This document shows, piece by piece, positions 27,541 to 36,345 of a stretch of DNA of 64,000 bases. The position numbers were made by a program, and so were the translations under genes. The notes beneath the pieces were generated by a model. That model worked only from the letters and a program-made list of their open reading frames with translations, did not search any database and was not told where the DNA came from. The DNA lies in the NCBI RefSeq assembly GCF_012910785.2, contig NZ_WTVH02000009.1, positions 496,001 to 560,000 on the forward strand. Reading direction: 5' to 3'. How positions within the stretch are numbered: position 1 is the first letter of the stretch; every line of letters starts with the position of its first letter. The DNA is from Aromatoleum buckelii. GTDB lineage: Bacteria; Pseudomonadota; Gammaproteobacteria; Burkholderiales; Rhodocyclaceae.

Positions 27541-28593
27541 TCAGGCGCCGAAGGAAGCGGATGCGGCGGCGCGGCCGGAGACGACGAAGTCCGTCGTCGC
27601 CCGCACGCATTCCCCGATGAGGGATGGGCCGCGGTAAATGAGGCCGCTGTACACCTGTACCAGCGAGGCTCCGGCAGCGAGCTTCGCGCAGGCGCCACGT
27701 CCGTCAAGGACGCCGCCGGCCGCGATGATCGGCAGTTCGCCGGCGAGCGCCCGGGAGAGCTGCACGACGACCGCGGTGGAGGCTTCGAAGACCGGCGCGC
27801 CCGACAGCCCGCCCTGCTGTTCGGCGTAGCGCACGCCCTGGACCTTGTCCCGCGCGATCGTGGTGTTCGTCGCGATCACGCCGTCGATGCGGTGGCGGCG
27901 CAGCGCGTCGGCGATGTTGGTGACCTGAGCCGGCTCGAGATCGGGAGCGATCTTGAGCGTCAGCGGCACGTAACGCCCGTGCCTGTCCGCCAGCTGCTGC
28001 TGGCGTGCCTTAAGCCGGCCGAGGAGGTCGTCGAGCTCGGATTCGCCCTGCAGTTGCCGCAGGTTCTTCGTGTTCGGCGACGAGATATTGACGGTGACGT
28101 AGCTTGCCAGCGGGTAGACCTTGTCGAGGCAGGCAAGGTAATCGTCGGCCGCGCGCTCGATCGGCGTGTCGAAGTTCTTGCCGATGTTGATGCCGAGGAT
28201 GCCCCGGTATTTTGCCGCCCTGACGTTCGCGACCAGCGCATCGACGCCGTGATTGTTGAAACCCATGCGGTTGATGATCGCGCGCACTTCAGGCAGGCGG
28301 AACATCCGCGGGCGGGGGTTGCCGGGCTGAGGGCGCGGCGTGATCGTGCCGATCTCGAGGAAACCGAAGCCGAGGCGCGCGAGACCATCGATCGCCTCGC
28401 CGTTCTTGTCGAGGCCGGCGGCCAGGCCGATGCGGTTCGGAAAGCGCAGCCCCATGACGTCGACGGGGTCCGATTCCGCCGGGGTTCCGGCGGGCAGAAC
28501 GCGTCCGAAGAAATGGAGCGCGGCGAGGGAGAGTTCGTGGGCGGTTTCCGGGTCGAGCGAAAACAGCAGCGGGCGGGCGATGTCGTAGAGCAT
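27541..28593 (-). CDS. pyrD: Dihydroorotate dehydrogenase, quinone type (class 2)
   Basis: This 350-residue membrane-associated flavoenzyme oxidises dihydroorotate to orotate with quinone as acceptor, in pyrimidine synthesis. The N-terminal amphipathic helices ([20 protein letters not shown]) are class 2 specific. FMN-binding and catalytic segments include [26 protein letters not shown], and [11 protein letters not shown] with the class 2 catalytic Ser. It is the last gene of the fbpC-aat-bpt-pyrD strand run, 71 bases after bpt. Confidence 0.97.
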   Translation of the reverse strand: MLYDIARPLLFSLDPETAHELSLAALHFFGRVLPAGTPAESDPVDVMGLRFPNRIGLAAGLDKNGEAIDGLARLGFGFLEIGTITPRPQPGNPRPRMFRLPEVRAIINRMGFNNHGVDALVANVRAAKYRGILGINIGKNFDTPIERAADDYLACLDKVYPLASYVTVNISSPNTKNLRQLQGESELDDLLGRLKARQQQLADRHGRYVPLTLKIAPDLEPAQVTNIADALRRHRIDGVIATNTTIARDKVQGVRYAEQQGGLSGAPVFEASTAVVVQLSRALAGELPIIAAGGVLDGRGACAKLAAGASLVQVYSGLIYRGPSLIGECVRATTDFVVSGRAAASASFGA

Positions 28594-28664
28594 CGCGGGA
28601 TTTTACCGGTTTGGAGGTCGCCTCGCTCCAGGGTTTTTGCTCACTGCGCCGTGGCCCCGTCTCC

Positions 28665-29405
28665 TTACTCGGAGGCGCGATCGCGCAGCGGATCGATGTC
28701 GCGCCATTCTCCGCGCAGCCGGCCCTCGAGCGGATGGAAACGGACTTTGTAAGTCATCTTGCGGCTTTCCTTGATCCAGTAGCCGAGATAGAGGTACGGC
28801 AGCTTGAGGCGGCGGCACACTTCGATCTGCCACAGGATGCCGTACGTGCCGTAGCTCGCGTGCGTCTGGTCCGGATCGTAGAACGTATACACGCTCGACA
28901 GGCCGTCGCTGAGCCGGTCGATGACGCTCACCATGCGCAGCGCGTCGCCTTCACGGAATTCGACGAGGCGGGTGTCCACATGACTCTGCAGCAGAAAGTG
29001 CGCGTACTGCTCGCGGTTGTCCTGGTCCATTCCGCCACCGGCATGGCGCGACGCCTGGTAGCGCTGGTAGAGCGCGTAATGCTCCTCGGAATACGCGAGC
29101 GGCTGCTCGTTGGCGCGCAGCTCGTGGTGCATTTTCCAGGCGCGACGCTGGCTGCGGTCGGGTTCGAAGCGCTTGACCGGGATCCGGACCGGCACGCAGG
29201 CCCGACAGTGGTCGCAGTACGGGCGGTAGGTGAACATGCCGCTGCGGCGAAAGCCGTTGCGCACCAGCTCGCTATACACCGGCGTATCGATCAGATGGCC
29301 GGGCGTCGCGACCTGCGAGCGCGCGACACGGTCCGACAGATAGGAACACGTATAGGGCGCCGTGGCGTAAAACTGGATCAGCGCGTAGGGATAGTCCTTT
29401 TGCAT
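28665..29405 (-). CDS. bpt: Aspartate/glutamate leucyltransferase (N-end rule)
   Basis: This 246-residue cytosolic enzyme transfers Leu from Leu-tRNA to proteins with N-terminal Asp or Glu, marking them for ClpS/ClpAP. It belongs to the ATE1-related family: the N-terminal Cys set ([17 protein letters not shown]), and the C-terminal segment [24 protein letters not shown] are characteristic. ATG 29405 ([18 protein letters not shown]) is the natural start, 10 bases after aat. Pairing with aat joins both bacterial N-end rule transferases in one operon. Confidence 0.93.
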   Translation of the reverse strand: MQKDYPYALIQFYATAPYTCSYLSDRVARSQVATPGHLIDTPVYSELVRNGFRRSGMFTYRPYCDHCRACVPVRIPVKRFEPDRSQRRAWKMHHELRANEQPLAYSEEHYALYQRYQASRHAGGGMDQDNREQYAHFLLQSHVDTRLVEFREGDALRMVSVIDRLSDGLSSVYTFYDPDQTHASYGTYGILWQIEVCRRLKLPYLYLGYWIKESRKMTYKVRFHPLEGRLRGEWRDIDPLRDRASE

Positions 29406-29415
29406 GTTCGATCCG

Positions 29416-30129
29416 TCATGAGAAATTTCGCGAAATCTCCGCCGCTCCCTCGCAGCTCCAGTGTCCAGGCCCGGGGCCTTCATTCGTCCAGCTTGCCAGG
29501 CCGGCGCAAAACCTGGCGCGCGGCATCTCTTCGGCGCCGAGCGACAGCAGGTGGGCTGTTGTCATCTGGCAGTCGATCGCGGCGAAGCCGAGCCGTTGCA
29601 AATGTACCGCGAGGTGAGCGAGCGCCACTTTCGATGCGTCGTTTCGGCGACTGAACATCGATTCGCCGAAAAACGCCCTTCCCAACGCGATGCCGTACAA
29701 CCCGCCGACGAGAGTCCCATCGACCCACGATTCGACACTGTGCGCATATCCGAGTTCGTGCAGGCGCAGATAGGCTTGCCGGATTTCGGTGCTGATCCAC
29801 GTTCCGCCGCCAGGCTCGCGGGGTTCGGCGCACGCGGCAATGACGTCGGCGAAGGCGGTGTCGAAGCGGACTTCGAAGCGTTGCTGCCGGAGCGTGCGGC
29901 GCAGCGAGCGGCTGATCCTGAGATGCGCGGGGATCAGCACCAGTCGCGGGTCGGGGCTCCACCACAGGATGGGCTGGTCTTCGGTGTACCACGGGAAGAT
30001 TCCCCGCCGGTACGCAGCCAGCAGCCACGCCGGCGAAAGCTCGCCTCCCGCGGCGAGCAGGCCATCCGGATCCTCGAGCGCCTGCTCGACAGGCGGAAAA
30101 TCCGGTCGTCCCGCGAGCCAGGGAATCAT
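29416..30129 (-). CDS. aat: Leucyl/phenylalanyl-tRNA-protein transferase
   Basis: This 237-residue enzyme adds Leu or Phe to N-terminal Lys or Arg of proteins. The signature residues are present: [57 protein letters not shown], and [19 protein letters not shown]. Its ATG overlaps the stop of fbpC (ATGA), and bpt follows 10 bases later. Confidence 0.96.
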   Translation of the reverse strand: MIPWLAGRPDFPPVEQALEDPDGLLAAGGELSPAWLLAAYRRGIFPWYTEDQPILWWSPDPRLVLIPAHLRISRSLRRTLRQQRFEVRFDTAFADVIAACAEPREPGGGTWISTEIRQAYLRLHELGYAHSVESWVDGTLVGGLYGIALGRAFFGESMFSRRNDASKVALAHLAVHLQRLGFAAIDCQMTTAHLLSLGAEEMPRARFCAGLASWTNEGPGPGHWSCEGAAEISRNFS

Positions 30130-31244
30130 GCCGCGACGTGGACGAGCCGGTGCTCCTGGCGAGTGTGCACCGCGTCTTGCGAGTCTTTCTGGAACGTGAC
30201 GACGTGATCGACATCGAGGCGGATGCCGATTTTCTCGCCGATCGCGTGATTGTGATGGCTCGGCACCAGCGACAACACCCGCGCGCCGCTCGCCAGCCGC
30301 AACGTATACAGAATGTCTGCCCCGCGAAACGCCTTGTGCACGACTTCGGCCTTCATCGCGCTGGCATCGTCATGGACGATGTCGTCGGGGCGCAACAGCA
30401 CTTCCACCGTGCAGTCGCGGTCGCAGTTCGCGCAGCCGATCCCGCACTCGACGGGGATCGCGCTGTTGAGGACGCCGAGTTCGACTTTCACTTGGTGATC
30501 GTTCAGCACCAGGCCGGGCAGGAACACGCCCTGGCCGATGAAGTCCGCGACGAAACGGTTCGCGGGCCGGTGGTACAGGTTGTATGGCGTGTCCCATTGC
30601 TGGATGCGCCCTTCGTTCATGATGCCGATCTCGTCGGCGACCGCGAAAGCTTCGTTCTGGTCATGGGTCACGAGAATCGCCGTGGTGCGCGTTGCCTTGA
30701 TGATGTCGCGCACTTCGTGCGACAGGCGCTCGCGCAGTTCCACGTCGAGATTCGAGAACGGTTCGTCGAGCAGCAACAGGCTCGGGCGCGGAGCCAGCGC
30801 GCGCGCCAGGGCCACGCGCTGCTGCTGGCCGCCGGACATTTCGTGCGGGTACTTGTGGCCCTGATGGTCGAGGCCAACGATGCGGAGCAGTTCGGCGACG
30901 CGTTCGCGCCGCTGCGTCTTGTCCATGTCGCGCAGGCCGAACGCGATGTTTTCCGCAACCGAGAGGTGAGGGAACAACGCGTAGTCCTGGAACACCATGC
31001 CGATCCGGCGACGTTCCGGAGGCAGGTGGTGGCCCTTGCCGCTGACGACCACGCCATCGAGCCGAATTTGGCCTGCCGCCACCGGTTCGAAGCCGGCGAT
31101 GCACCGCAGCACCGTGGTCTTGCCGCAACCGGAAGGCCCCAGCAGACATCCGATGCTGCCTTTTTCGAGTCGCAAGGAGAGCTTGCGCACGACGCGCTGA
31201 GCGCCGTAGGCGAGGTCGATGTCGGCGAGTTCAAGGTGAGACAT
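30126..31244 (-). CDS. fbpC: Ferric iron ABC transporter ATPase with C-terminal cysteine cluster
   Basis: This 372-residue ATPase energises import of periplasmic Fe3+ by an Fbp system. Walker A GPSGCGKT (37-44), signature SGGQQ (137-141) and Walker B LLLLDEP (156-162) are intact. The C-terminal TOBE regulatory region holds Cys267, Cys271, Cys274 and Cys278 in CGIGCANCDRDC, a tight four-Cys group that could bind iron, zinc or an iron-sulfur cluster. LLRPDDIVHDDAS after it is typical of Fe/thiamine-type ATPases. ATG 31244 gives the normal start MSHLELADI. The permease gene fbpB is divergent; the binding protein fbpA is about 14 kb away. aat overlaps its end. Confidence 0.92.
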   Translation of the reverse strand: MSHLELADIDLAYGAQRVVRKLSLRLEKGSIGCLLGPSGCGKTTVLRCIAGFEPVAAGQIRLDGVVVSGKGHHLPPERRRIGMVFQDYALFPHLSVAENIAFGLRDMDKTQRRERVAELLRIVGLDHQGHKYPHEMSGGQQQRVALARALAPRPSLLLLDEPFSNLDVELRERLSHEVRDIIKATRTTAILVTHDQNEAFAVADEIGIMNEGRIQQWDTPYNLYHRPANRFVADFIGQGVFLPGLVLNDHQVKVELGVLNSAIPVECGIGCANCDRDCTVEVLLRPDDIVHDDASAMKAEVVHKAFRGADILYTLRLASGARVLSLVPSHHNHAIGEKIGIRLDVDHVVTFQKDSQDAVHTRQEHRLVHVAA

Positions 31245-31277
31245 GACGGATCCGATACGGTAGAGGATTTCGCACGG

Positions 31278-31321
31278 ATCATTATTGCATCGCGGCAATC
31301 CAAATGCGATCAATTATAATT
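31278..31321. promoter_or_regulatory. Divergent fbpC/fbpB control region with possible Fur half-sites
   Basis: This AT-rich patch lies in a GC-rich surround. It holds ATCATTAT (31278-31285, complement ATAATGAT, as in half of a Fur box) and a second AT-rich stretch including a perfect TATAAT (31315-31320). The TATAAT is a good -10 for fbpB, with a start near 31327. No clear -35 is seen. Fur control would be expected for iron import but the match is partial. Confidence 0.35.
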
Positions 31322-31372
31322 CGTCACAGTTTGCTGCGCGGAAGGGTCCGCGGCACCGTGCGCGGGAGTGTG

Positions 31373-33055
31373 ATGAAGTTGCTAGGAGGGCTGGAGAGGC
31401 TGGTACGGGATGCATCGTGGCTGACGCTCGGCGCGCTTCTCATCGCCGTGCTGATCGCGACGCCGGTGATATCGGTATTCTCGAACGTCTTCACCGGAGG
31501 CACTTCCGGGACCTGGTCGCACCTCGCAAGCACGGTGTTGCCCGAGTTCATTCGCAATACCGTGATCCTGTGCCTCGGCGTCGGGCTGGGCGTCGCGAGC
31601 ATCGGGATCACGACGGCCTGGCTGACGACGATGCTCGATTTTCCGGGGCGGCGTTTTTTCCAGTGGGCACTCGTCCTGCCGCTTGCGGTTCCGGCTTATG
31701 TGATGGCCTATGTCTATACCGATTTCCTGCAGTTCGTCGGGCCGGTGCAAAGCTGGCTGCGCGAGACGTTCGGCTGGCGCGCCGGACAATACTGGTTTCC
31801 CGACGTGCGCACACCGGGCGGCGCGGTCGCGATGTTCATGTTCGTGCTCTACCCGTACGTCTATCTGCTCGCCCGCACCGCGTTCCTCGAGCGGGCTTCG
31901 GGCATGCTCGAAGCCGGACGTTCGCTCGGCCTCGGGCCGTGGGGCTGTTTCTTCCGCGTGTCGCTGCCGCTGGCGCGCCCGGCGGTGATTGCCGGCACCG
32001 CGCTGGCCCTGATGGAGACGCTGGCCGACTTCGGCACGGTTGCCTATTTCGGCGTGCAGACTTTCACGACCGGCATCTACCGGGCGTGGTTTTCGCTCGG
32101 CGACCGCATCGCCGCGGCGCAGCTGTCGGCGGCGTTGCTGGCGTTTGTCGTGCTCGTCCTCGTGCTCGAACACGCCAGCCGAGGCCGCGCGCGCTTCAAC
32201 AACACGTCACGCCAGCAGACGACGCCAGTTCCGATCCGTCTGTCGCCGCTTGTCGGGATGATGGCGGCGCTCGCCTGCTTCATGCCGCTGCTGCTGGGTT
32301 TTCTGCTGCCGGCCGGGCTGTTGCTCGACATGGCGTTCTCGGACGGGGACGTCCAGTTCGGCCCGCGCTTTCTCCACCTCGCGCGCAACAGTTTCGTCCT
32401 CGCCTCGGTGACGTCGGTGCTCGCAGTGTTGCTGGCCGTGGTGCTCGCGTACGCCGCGCGGCTCGCCCGTTCGCGACTGCCGCAGATGTTCAACCGGGTC
32501 GTCGGCCTCGGCTATGCGGTGCCCGGGTCGGTGATCGCGGTCGGCGTGCTGATCCCGGTGACGCGCCTCGACACCCAGCTCGCGGCGTGGTGGCAGGACG
32601 TGTTCGGCGTCAATCCCGGGCTGTTGCTGACCGGAGGCATCGCGGCGCTCGTGTATGCTTATCTGACGCGCTTCCTCGCGGTGGCCCTGCACACGGTGGA
32701 TTCGAGCCTCGGCAAGATCACTTCCAGCATGGACGACGCGTCGCGTTGCCTCGGGCTCGGACGGTTCCAAACCCTGCGTCGGGTCCATGTGCCGATCCTG
32801 CGCGGCAGTCTCCTGACGGCGGGCCTGCTGGTTTTCGTCGATGTGATGAAGGAACTTCCGGCCACGCTGGTGATGAGGCCGTTCAATTTCGACACGCTGG
32901 CGACGCAGGCGCACACGCTCGCAGCGGATGAACGCCTGACCGAAGCTTCGACGGCAGCCCTGACGATCGTGGCGGTCGGCCTGTTGCCGATGTTCCTGAT
33001 TTCGCGCCAGATCGTCCGCGGGCGACGACGCACGCTGGAGGAAGCAGAAGTCTAG
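31373..33055 (+). CDS. fbpB: Ferric iron ABC transporter permease (fused two-domain)
   Basis: This 560-residue inner-membrane permease has about 12 helices made from two related halves. Each carries an EAA-type loop that contacts the ATPase: EAGRSLGLGPWGCFFRVSLP (residues about 178-197) and a second around DASRCLGLGRFQTLRRVHVP. This FbpB-type fusion serves as both halves of the channel. The start ATG 31373 lies behind GGGAG; the in-frame ATG at 31304 is upstream of the predicted transcription start and would add non-hydrophobic residues. The N-terminal helix begins at SWLTLGALL. Confidence 0.92.
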   Translation: MKLLGGLERLVRDASWLTLGALLIAVLIATPVISVFSNVFTGGTSGTWSHLASTVLPEFIRNTVILCLGVGLGVASIGITTAWLTTMLDFPGRRFFQWALVLPLAVPAYVMAYVYTDFLQFVGPVQSWLRETFGWRAGQYWFPDVRTPGGAVAMFMFVLYPYVYLLARTAFLERASGMLEAGRSLGLGPWGCFFRVSLPLARPAVIAGTALALMETLADFGTVAYFGVQTFTTGIYRAWFSLGDRIAAAQLSAALLAFVVLVLVLEHASRGRARFNNTSRQQTTPVPIRLSPLVGMMAALACFMPLLLGFLLPAGLLLDMAFSDGDVQFGPRFLHLARNSFVLASVTSVLAVLLAVVLAYAARLARSRLPQMFNRVVGLGYAVPGSVIAVGVLIPVTRLDTQLAAWWQDVFGVNPGLLLTGGIAALVYAYLTRFLAVALHTVDSSLGKITSSMDDASRCLGLGRFQTLRRVHVPILRGSLLTAGLLVFVDVMKELPATLVMRPFNFDTLATQAHTLAADERLTEASTAALTIVAVGLLPMFLISRQIVRGRRRTLEEAEV

Positions 33056-33097
33056 TCGCCGCGGTGAGACCGCGCTCTTAACGATGTGGAGTAGGAC

Positions 33098-33409
33098 ATG
33101 AAAGTACTGATGTGGTGTGACAACTTGGCGACCCGCAGGGACCTGGAAGCGGCGTGGATGGCAGCCGGATTGACGGTGCTCAAGAAAAACACGACCGAGG
33201 TGCCGGACTGTATCGTCATCGACATGGCGGTGCGCAACCCGTGCGTGCGCATCGCCGAACTTCGTGCGGCGCATCCGCAGGTCGACATCATCGCGTTCGC
33301 GTCCAAGTTCGACGCCGAGGCGTTTGCGGCAGCCCAGGAGGCTGGCGCCACCGAAATGGCCGCGCAAAACTCGATCGTGGAGCGGGTCACACGGCGCGCG
33401 CCCAAGTGA
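33098..33409 (+). CDS. Hypothetical small protein resembling a degenerate receiver domain
   Basis: I do not recognise a named family for this 103-residue protein. The order of elements looks like a shortened CheY-type fold: strand MKVLMWCDN, a helix, strand CIVIDMAV with an Asp in the usual phosphorylation strand, a helix RIAELRAAHPQVDIIAFAS, then AAAQEAGATEMAAQNSIVERV, like the end of a receiver. The acidic pair of the first strand is CDN, only one Asp, and the conserved Lys is missing, so phosphorylation is doubtful. It has GGAG upstream (33088-33092 region) and lies 42 bases after fbpB, so it may be cotranscribed. Confidence 0.7.
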   Translation: MKVLMWCDNLATRRDLEAAWMAAGLTVLKKNTTEVPDCIVIDMAVRNPCVRIAELRAAHPQVDIIAFASKFDAEAFAAAQEAGATEMAAQNSIVERVTRRAPK

Positions 33410-33513
33410 ACAGGGTGGGCCGGCTGCTGTCATGTCACCGGTTTGTGGTCTGTTCGACACAAACAGGGCGACTTTGAAAGCATGAATTCAGCGAACGATG
33501 AGATAATGCCGCG

Positions 33514-33879
33514 ATGAACGCACCACAACCGACTTCCCCTCGCCGCCGCATGCAGGAACTCCTGGAGATCCCTGATAGCCAGCGCACCGAGGCCGAGTGG
33601 GACGAACTCATCGAACTCGAAATTTCAATGGCTCCGGGCAACCGTGAAGGCGCTCCGCAGCCGGGCGCCCGGCGCATGGATTCGGGAACGGGAGGGCCGC
33701 GCAAGCCGGGGCGGCACGCGAAACCGGGCAGCGGCCAGCCGCGCTCCGGGCCACAGGGCCCGAGACCTCCGGCCCAGCCGAAACCGCAGGGCCAGGCGAA
33801 ACCGGCCGAAGACGGGCAACCCAGAAAACCGGCAAGAAAGTTCCGCAAGCGGCCGCCGAAGGAAACGCCGCCGCAATAA
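33514..33879 (+). CDS. Hypothetical protein with acidic helix and Pro/Lys/Gly-rich tail
   Basis: This 121-residue protein of unknown function has two parts. Residues 1-45 form a likely helical head (RRRMQELLEIPDSQRTEAEWDELIELEISMAPGNR). Residues 46-121 form a disordered, strongly basic tail with repeated GPRKPG, PKPQGQAKP and PARKFRKRPPKE. Such tails bind nucleic acid or acidic partners, but nothing here proves it. The coding bias and start context (ATG after an AT-rich GAGATAATG) support a real gene. It is convergent with the end of the gsp operon, 20 bases away. Confidence 0.65.
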   Translation: MNAPQPTSPRRRMQELLEIPDSQRTEAEWDELIELEISMAPGNREGAPQPGARRMDSGTGGPRKPGRHAKPGSGQPRSGPQGPRPPAQPKPQGQAKPAEDGQPRKPARKFRKRPPKETPPQ

Positions 33880-33899
33880 GAGTATCGCCGGCATCCCCT

Positions 33900-34646
33900 T
33901 CAGGGGAACATGATCCTGATCATCCCCGGTTTGTCGCCGCGGGCCGCGTTGCGGTTCATGATGTTGGGGATCCGGTCGACGATTTCGGGGTCTCCCTCGA
34001 CCGTGCCTGCGAACGAACCCGTGCCGTTCCGGTCCAGCTCGCCGCGACCGGCAACACGAATGCTCCCTGTCACCGTGTCGAGTTCGAGCGCCGTTCGATC
34101 GCCGACGAGCCGCAGCGTGAGCAGATAGTCGCCGAAATGTTGCCCAGGCACGATATCGACGCCCGCATCCCGCCATGTGATTCGCAGTTCCCCGTTGCAC
34201 CGGCCTCGCCAGTCGCACGCGATTGCGGGTGCCGAGAATCGGGCATTGCCGCGCCACCCGGCTCGTGAGGCGGGGTGCGGAATCGCGTCGGCGACAAGCG
34301 CCGCCGGCAGGTCGAGATCGAGTCCGGACAGATCTGCACCTGTTACGGAGAACAGCAGTTGCGCCAGCGGCCTGCCTTGCTCTCCGAGTTGCAGTGACAG
34401 CGCGCTCCCGGTGGTGCCGAAGCGCCAAGTGACCGGGCGCACCGCGCGAAGTTGGCGCCGCCCGTCCGAAGTGGCGAGCGTCCCGCTGCCGCGCCAAAAA
34501 CTGCCTTCGGCGGCGGCAATCCGAAGGCGTCCGTCACTGGCGGATGCGACGACATGGTCCATGAGGCTCGCAGGCAGGCGCAGCAGCACCAGCGCAAAAC
34601 CCAGCAGCGCAAAACCCAGCAGCACAAAGAGCGCGAGCTTTTTCAT
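33900..34646 (-). CDS. gspN: Type II secretion system protein N
   Basis: This 248-residue inner-membrane protein has one N-terminal helix (residues 2-23) and a periplasmic domain with GspN features: RLPASLMDHVVASASDGRLRIAAAEGSFWRGSG at the start and the ending NGTGSFAGTVEGDPEIVDRI. GspN is an accessory part of type II secretion, not required in all species. It is the last gene of the gspC-N operon. The start ATG overlaps the gspM stop by 4 bases. Confidence 0.9.
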   Translation of the reverse strand: MKKLALFVLLGFALLGFALVLLRLPASLMDHVVASASDGRLRIAAAEGSFWRGSGTLATSDGRRQLRAVRPVTWRFGTTGSALSLQLGEQGRPLAQLLFSVTGADLSGLDLDLPAALVADAIPHPASRAGWRGNARFSAPAIACDWRGRCNGELRITWRDAGVDIVPGQHFGDYLLTLRLVGDRTALELDTVTGSIRVAGRGELDRNGTGSFAGTVEGDPEIVDRIPNIMNRNAARGDKPGMIRIMFP

Positions 34647-35131
34647 CGCTCCGGGGTTGCTGCGCGTGCCAGGTCGATGTCGACGCTCAACGTATCGCCT
34701 TGGGCGGAAACAATTGCGCGCTGCGGGCGCAAACCCAGTTCCCTGTGCATGTCCGCGAGCCATTCGATCAGCTCGTCGAAATCGGCGACTCCCCGCACCT
34801 GCAGCGTTTCCCCGGACAGGGCGATCGACAGCGGCAGTGCGCGCGATGCGGCAGCGGCTCGCGCAGCCTCGAGCACCGTCGGCATCGCCGGAGCTGCCGG
34901 AAGTGGTGTCCGGCTCAACCGCTGCAGTTCGGCCGCATCTTCCTGCATGCGCGCGAGTTCGCTGCGCGCTTCGGGCAGGCGCCGGGCGAGCTCTGCGCGT
35001 GCGTCCCAGACTTGGTCCGCGACGTGGAAAAGCGCGCTCGCGCTGACGACGATTGCCGCGACCGCGAGCAGCTGCCGTTCGCGCGGCGAGCGCGTCGCGA
35101 CTACAACTGCGATGCGGGTTAGCGGGTTCAT
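34643..35131 (-). CDS. gspM: Type II secretion system protein M
   Basis: This 162-residue bitopic membrane protein has a membrane helix at about residues 20-38 (LLAVAAIVVSASALFHVAD) and a periplasmic ferredoxin-like domain (TLQVRGVADFDELIEWLADMHRELG). It pairs with GspL on the inner-membrane platform. It overlaps gspL at the start and gspN at the end by 4 bases each. Confidence 0.92.
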   Translation of the reverse strand: MNPLTRIAVVVATRSPRERQLLAVAAIVVSASALFHVADQVWDARAELARRLPEARSELARMQEDAAELQRLSRTPLPAAPAMPTVLEAARAAAASRALPLSIALSGETLQVRGVADFDELIEWLADMHRELGLRPQRAIVSAQGDTLSVDIDLARAATPER

Positions 35132-36345
35132 GGCTGGTTCTTCCTCGAAAGCATCAGGCTCGGTGCTGCGTCGCCGGTGCTTCGAACAACGTAGCCCAGC
35201 AATGCGAAGCGCTTTTCCAGCACGGCGACCTCGCTTGCCGCGGCTGCATCGAGCGTGAGTTTCAGCTGCCCTGCTTCGTAGTCGAGGGTACGCACTGAAG
35301 CGGGAGCCGCGCTGCCGCCGATCTCGGTGTACGCCCACAGTAGCGCGAGCAGGTCATCTTCGCGAAGTTCGCCGTGCAGGCTGCGGGCTTCATCCAGATG
35401 GCGGCGCAACTGCAGCGCGGGGGCGATCGCCGGCGTGTCGGGGACAGCGGTGACGAAGAGCCGGCGCATGCGCTCTTCGATGCCGTCGAGCTCGTGGCGC
35501 TGCCACAGCACGAAGGCAAGGTTCACTGCGACGAACACCGCTACCGAGACGGCGGCGAGAATCAGCGGACGGCGCACTGCCTGCCGCGCAGCCGACCCCC
35601 GCTGCGAGGGGGCGAACTCGCCGTGCAGCAGATCGGCACTCCCAGCCGGCGTCTCCCACCATCGATACGCCGACCCGGCCTCGACCCTCAATCCGGCCAC
35701 CGCCCCGGCAAGGGCTGCCGGCTCGACGCTTCCCGGCGCCGTGGGTGCGCGCCGGACCTCCAGGGCATCCGGTTCGGCGCCGCTCGCGCGGGCCTGCAGG
35801 AGCGCATGCGCGAGGATATCGGCGAGCGCGCCCGCATCGGCGACGAACGCATGCGTCGCGTCGACACGCAGGATGCCTCCGCCAGTCGGGCCGAGCGCCA
35901 ACGTCCAGCTCGATCCGGCATCGGGGACCGCCTGCAGTTCGGCGACCGCGCGCAGCGGCACGCGGCCGACTTCGGCGAGCCGGGCGAGCACGGTGCGAAG
36001 CCGCGCGCGGCTGATCACCAGCACGCCCGCCTCGAGCCCTGCGCCCTCGCCGCGCTGATGCGTCACCGCGAGGTGCTGCGCATCCACGTCCTTCAGCAGC
36101 TGGGTTTCGAGCGCGTAGCGCAGCAGCCGCTCCTGTTCGCGGCGCGCTGCTTTCGGAATGCGGGTCTCGAACGCGCTGCATTGGGCGCCGCCCAGCACGA
36201 GCTCGCAGTGCGGCACGGCCGGCCAGTGCGCCGGTTCCGAGCGACCTTCCTGCACGATCCGATTGCGCTCGTCGAGCAGCACCCACGGCGCTGACGGGAT
36301 GACAGGCCAGGTTTCGTCGATATAGATGATCAGTCGTTGGGTCAT
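35128..36345 (-). CDS. gspL: Type II secretion system protein L
   Basis: This 405-residue assembly-platform protein has a cytoplasmic actin-like domain (residues about 1-240), which recruits the GspE ATPase. One membrane helix follows (about 260-280, LILAAVSVAVFVAVNLAFVLW), then a periplasmic ferredoxin-like domain that pairs with GspM. LIIYIDETWPVIPSAPWVLLDE is the usual N-terminal strand region. It overlaps gspK and gspM by 4 bases each. Confidence 0.93.
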   Translation of the reverse strand: MTQRLIIYIDETWPVIPSAPWVLLDERNRIVQEGRSEPAHWPAVPHCELVLGGAQCSAFETRIPKAARREQERLLRYALETQLLKDVDAQHLAVTHQRGEGAGLEAGVLVISRARLRTVLARLAEVGRVPLRAVAELQAVPDAGSSWTLALGPTGGGILRVDATHAFVADAGALADILAHALLQARASGAEPDALEVRRAPTAPGSVEPAALAGAVAGLRVEAGSAYRWWETPAGSADLLHGEFAPSQRGSAARQAVRRPLILAAVSVAVFVAVNLAFVLWQRHELDGIEERMRRLFVTAVPDTPAIAPALQLRRHLDEARSLHGELREDDLLALLWAYTEIGGSAAPASVRTLDYEAGQLKLTLDAAAASEVAVLEKRFALLGYVVRSTGDAAPSLMLSRKNQP

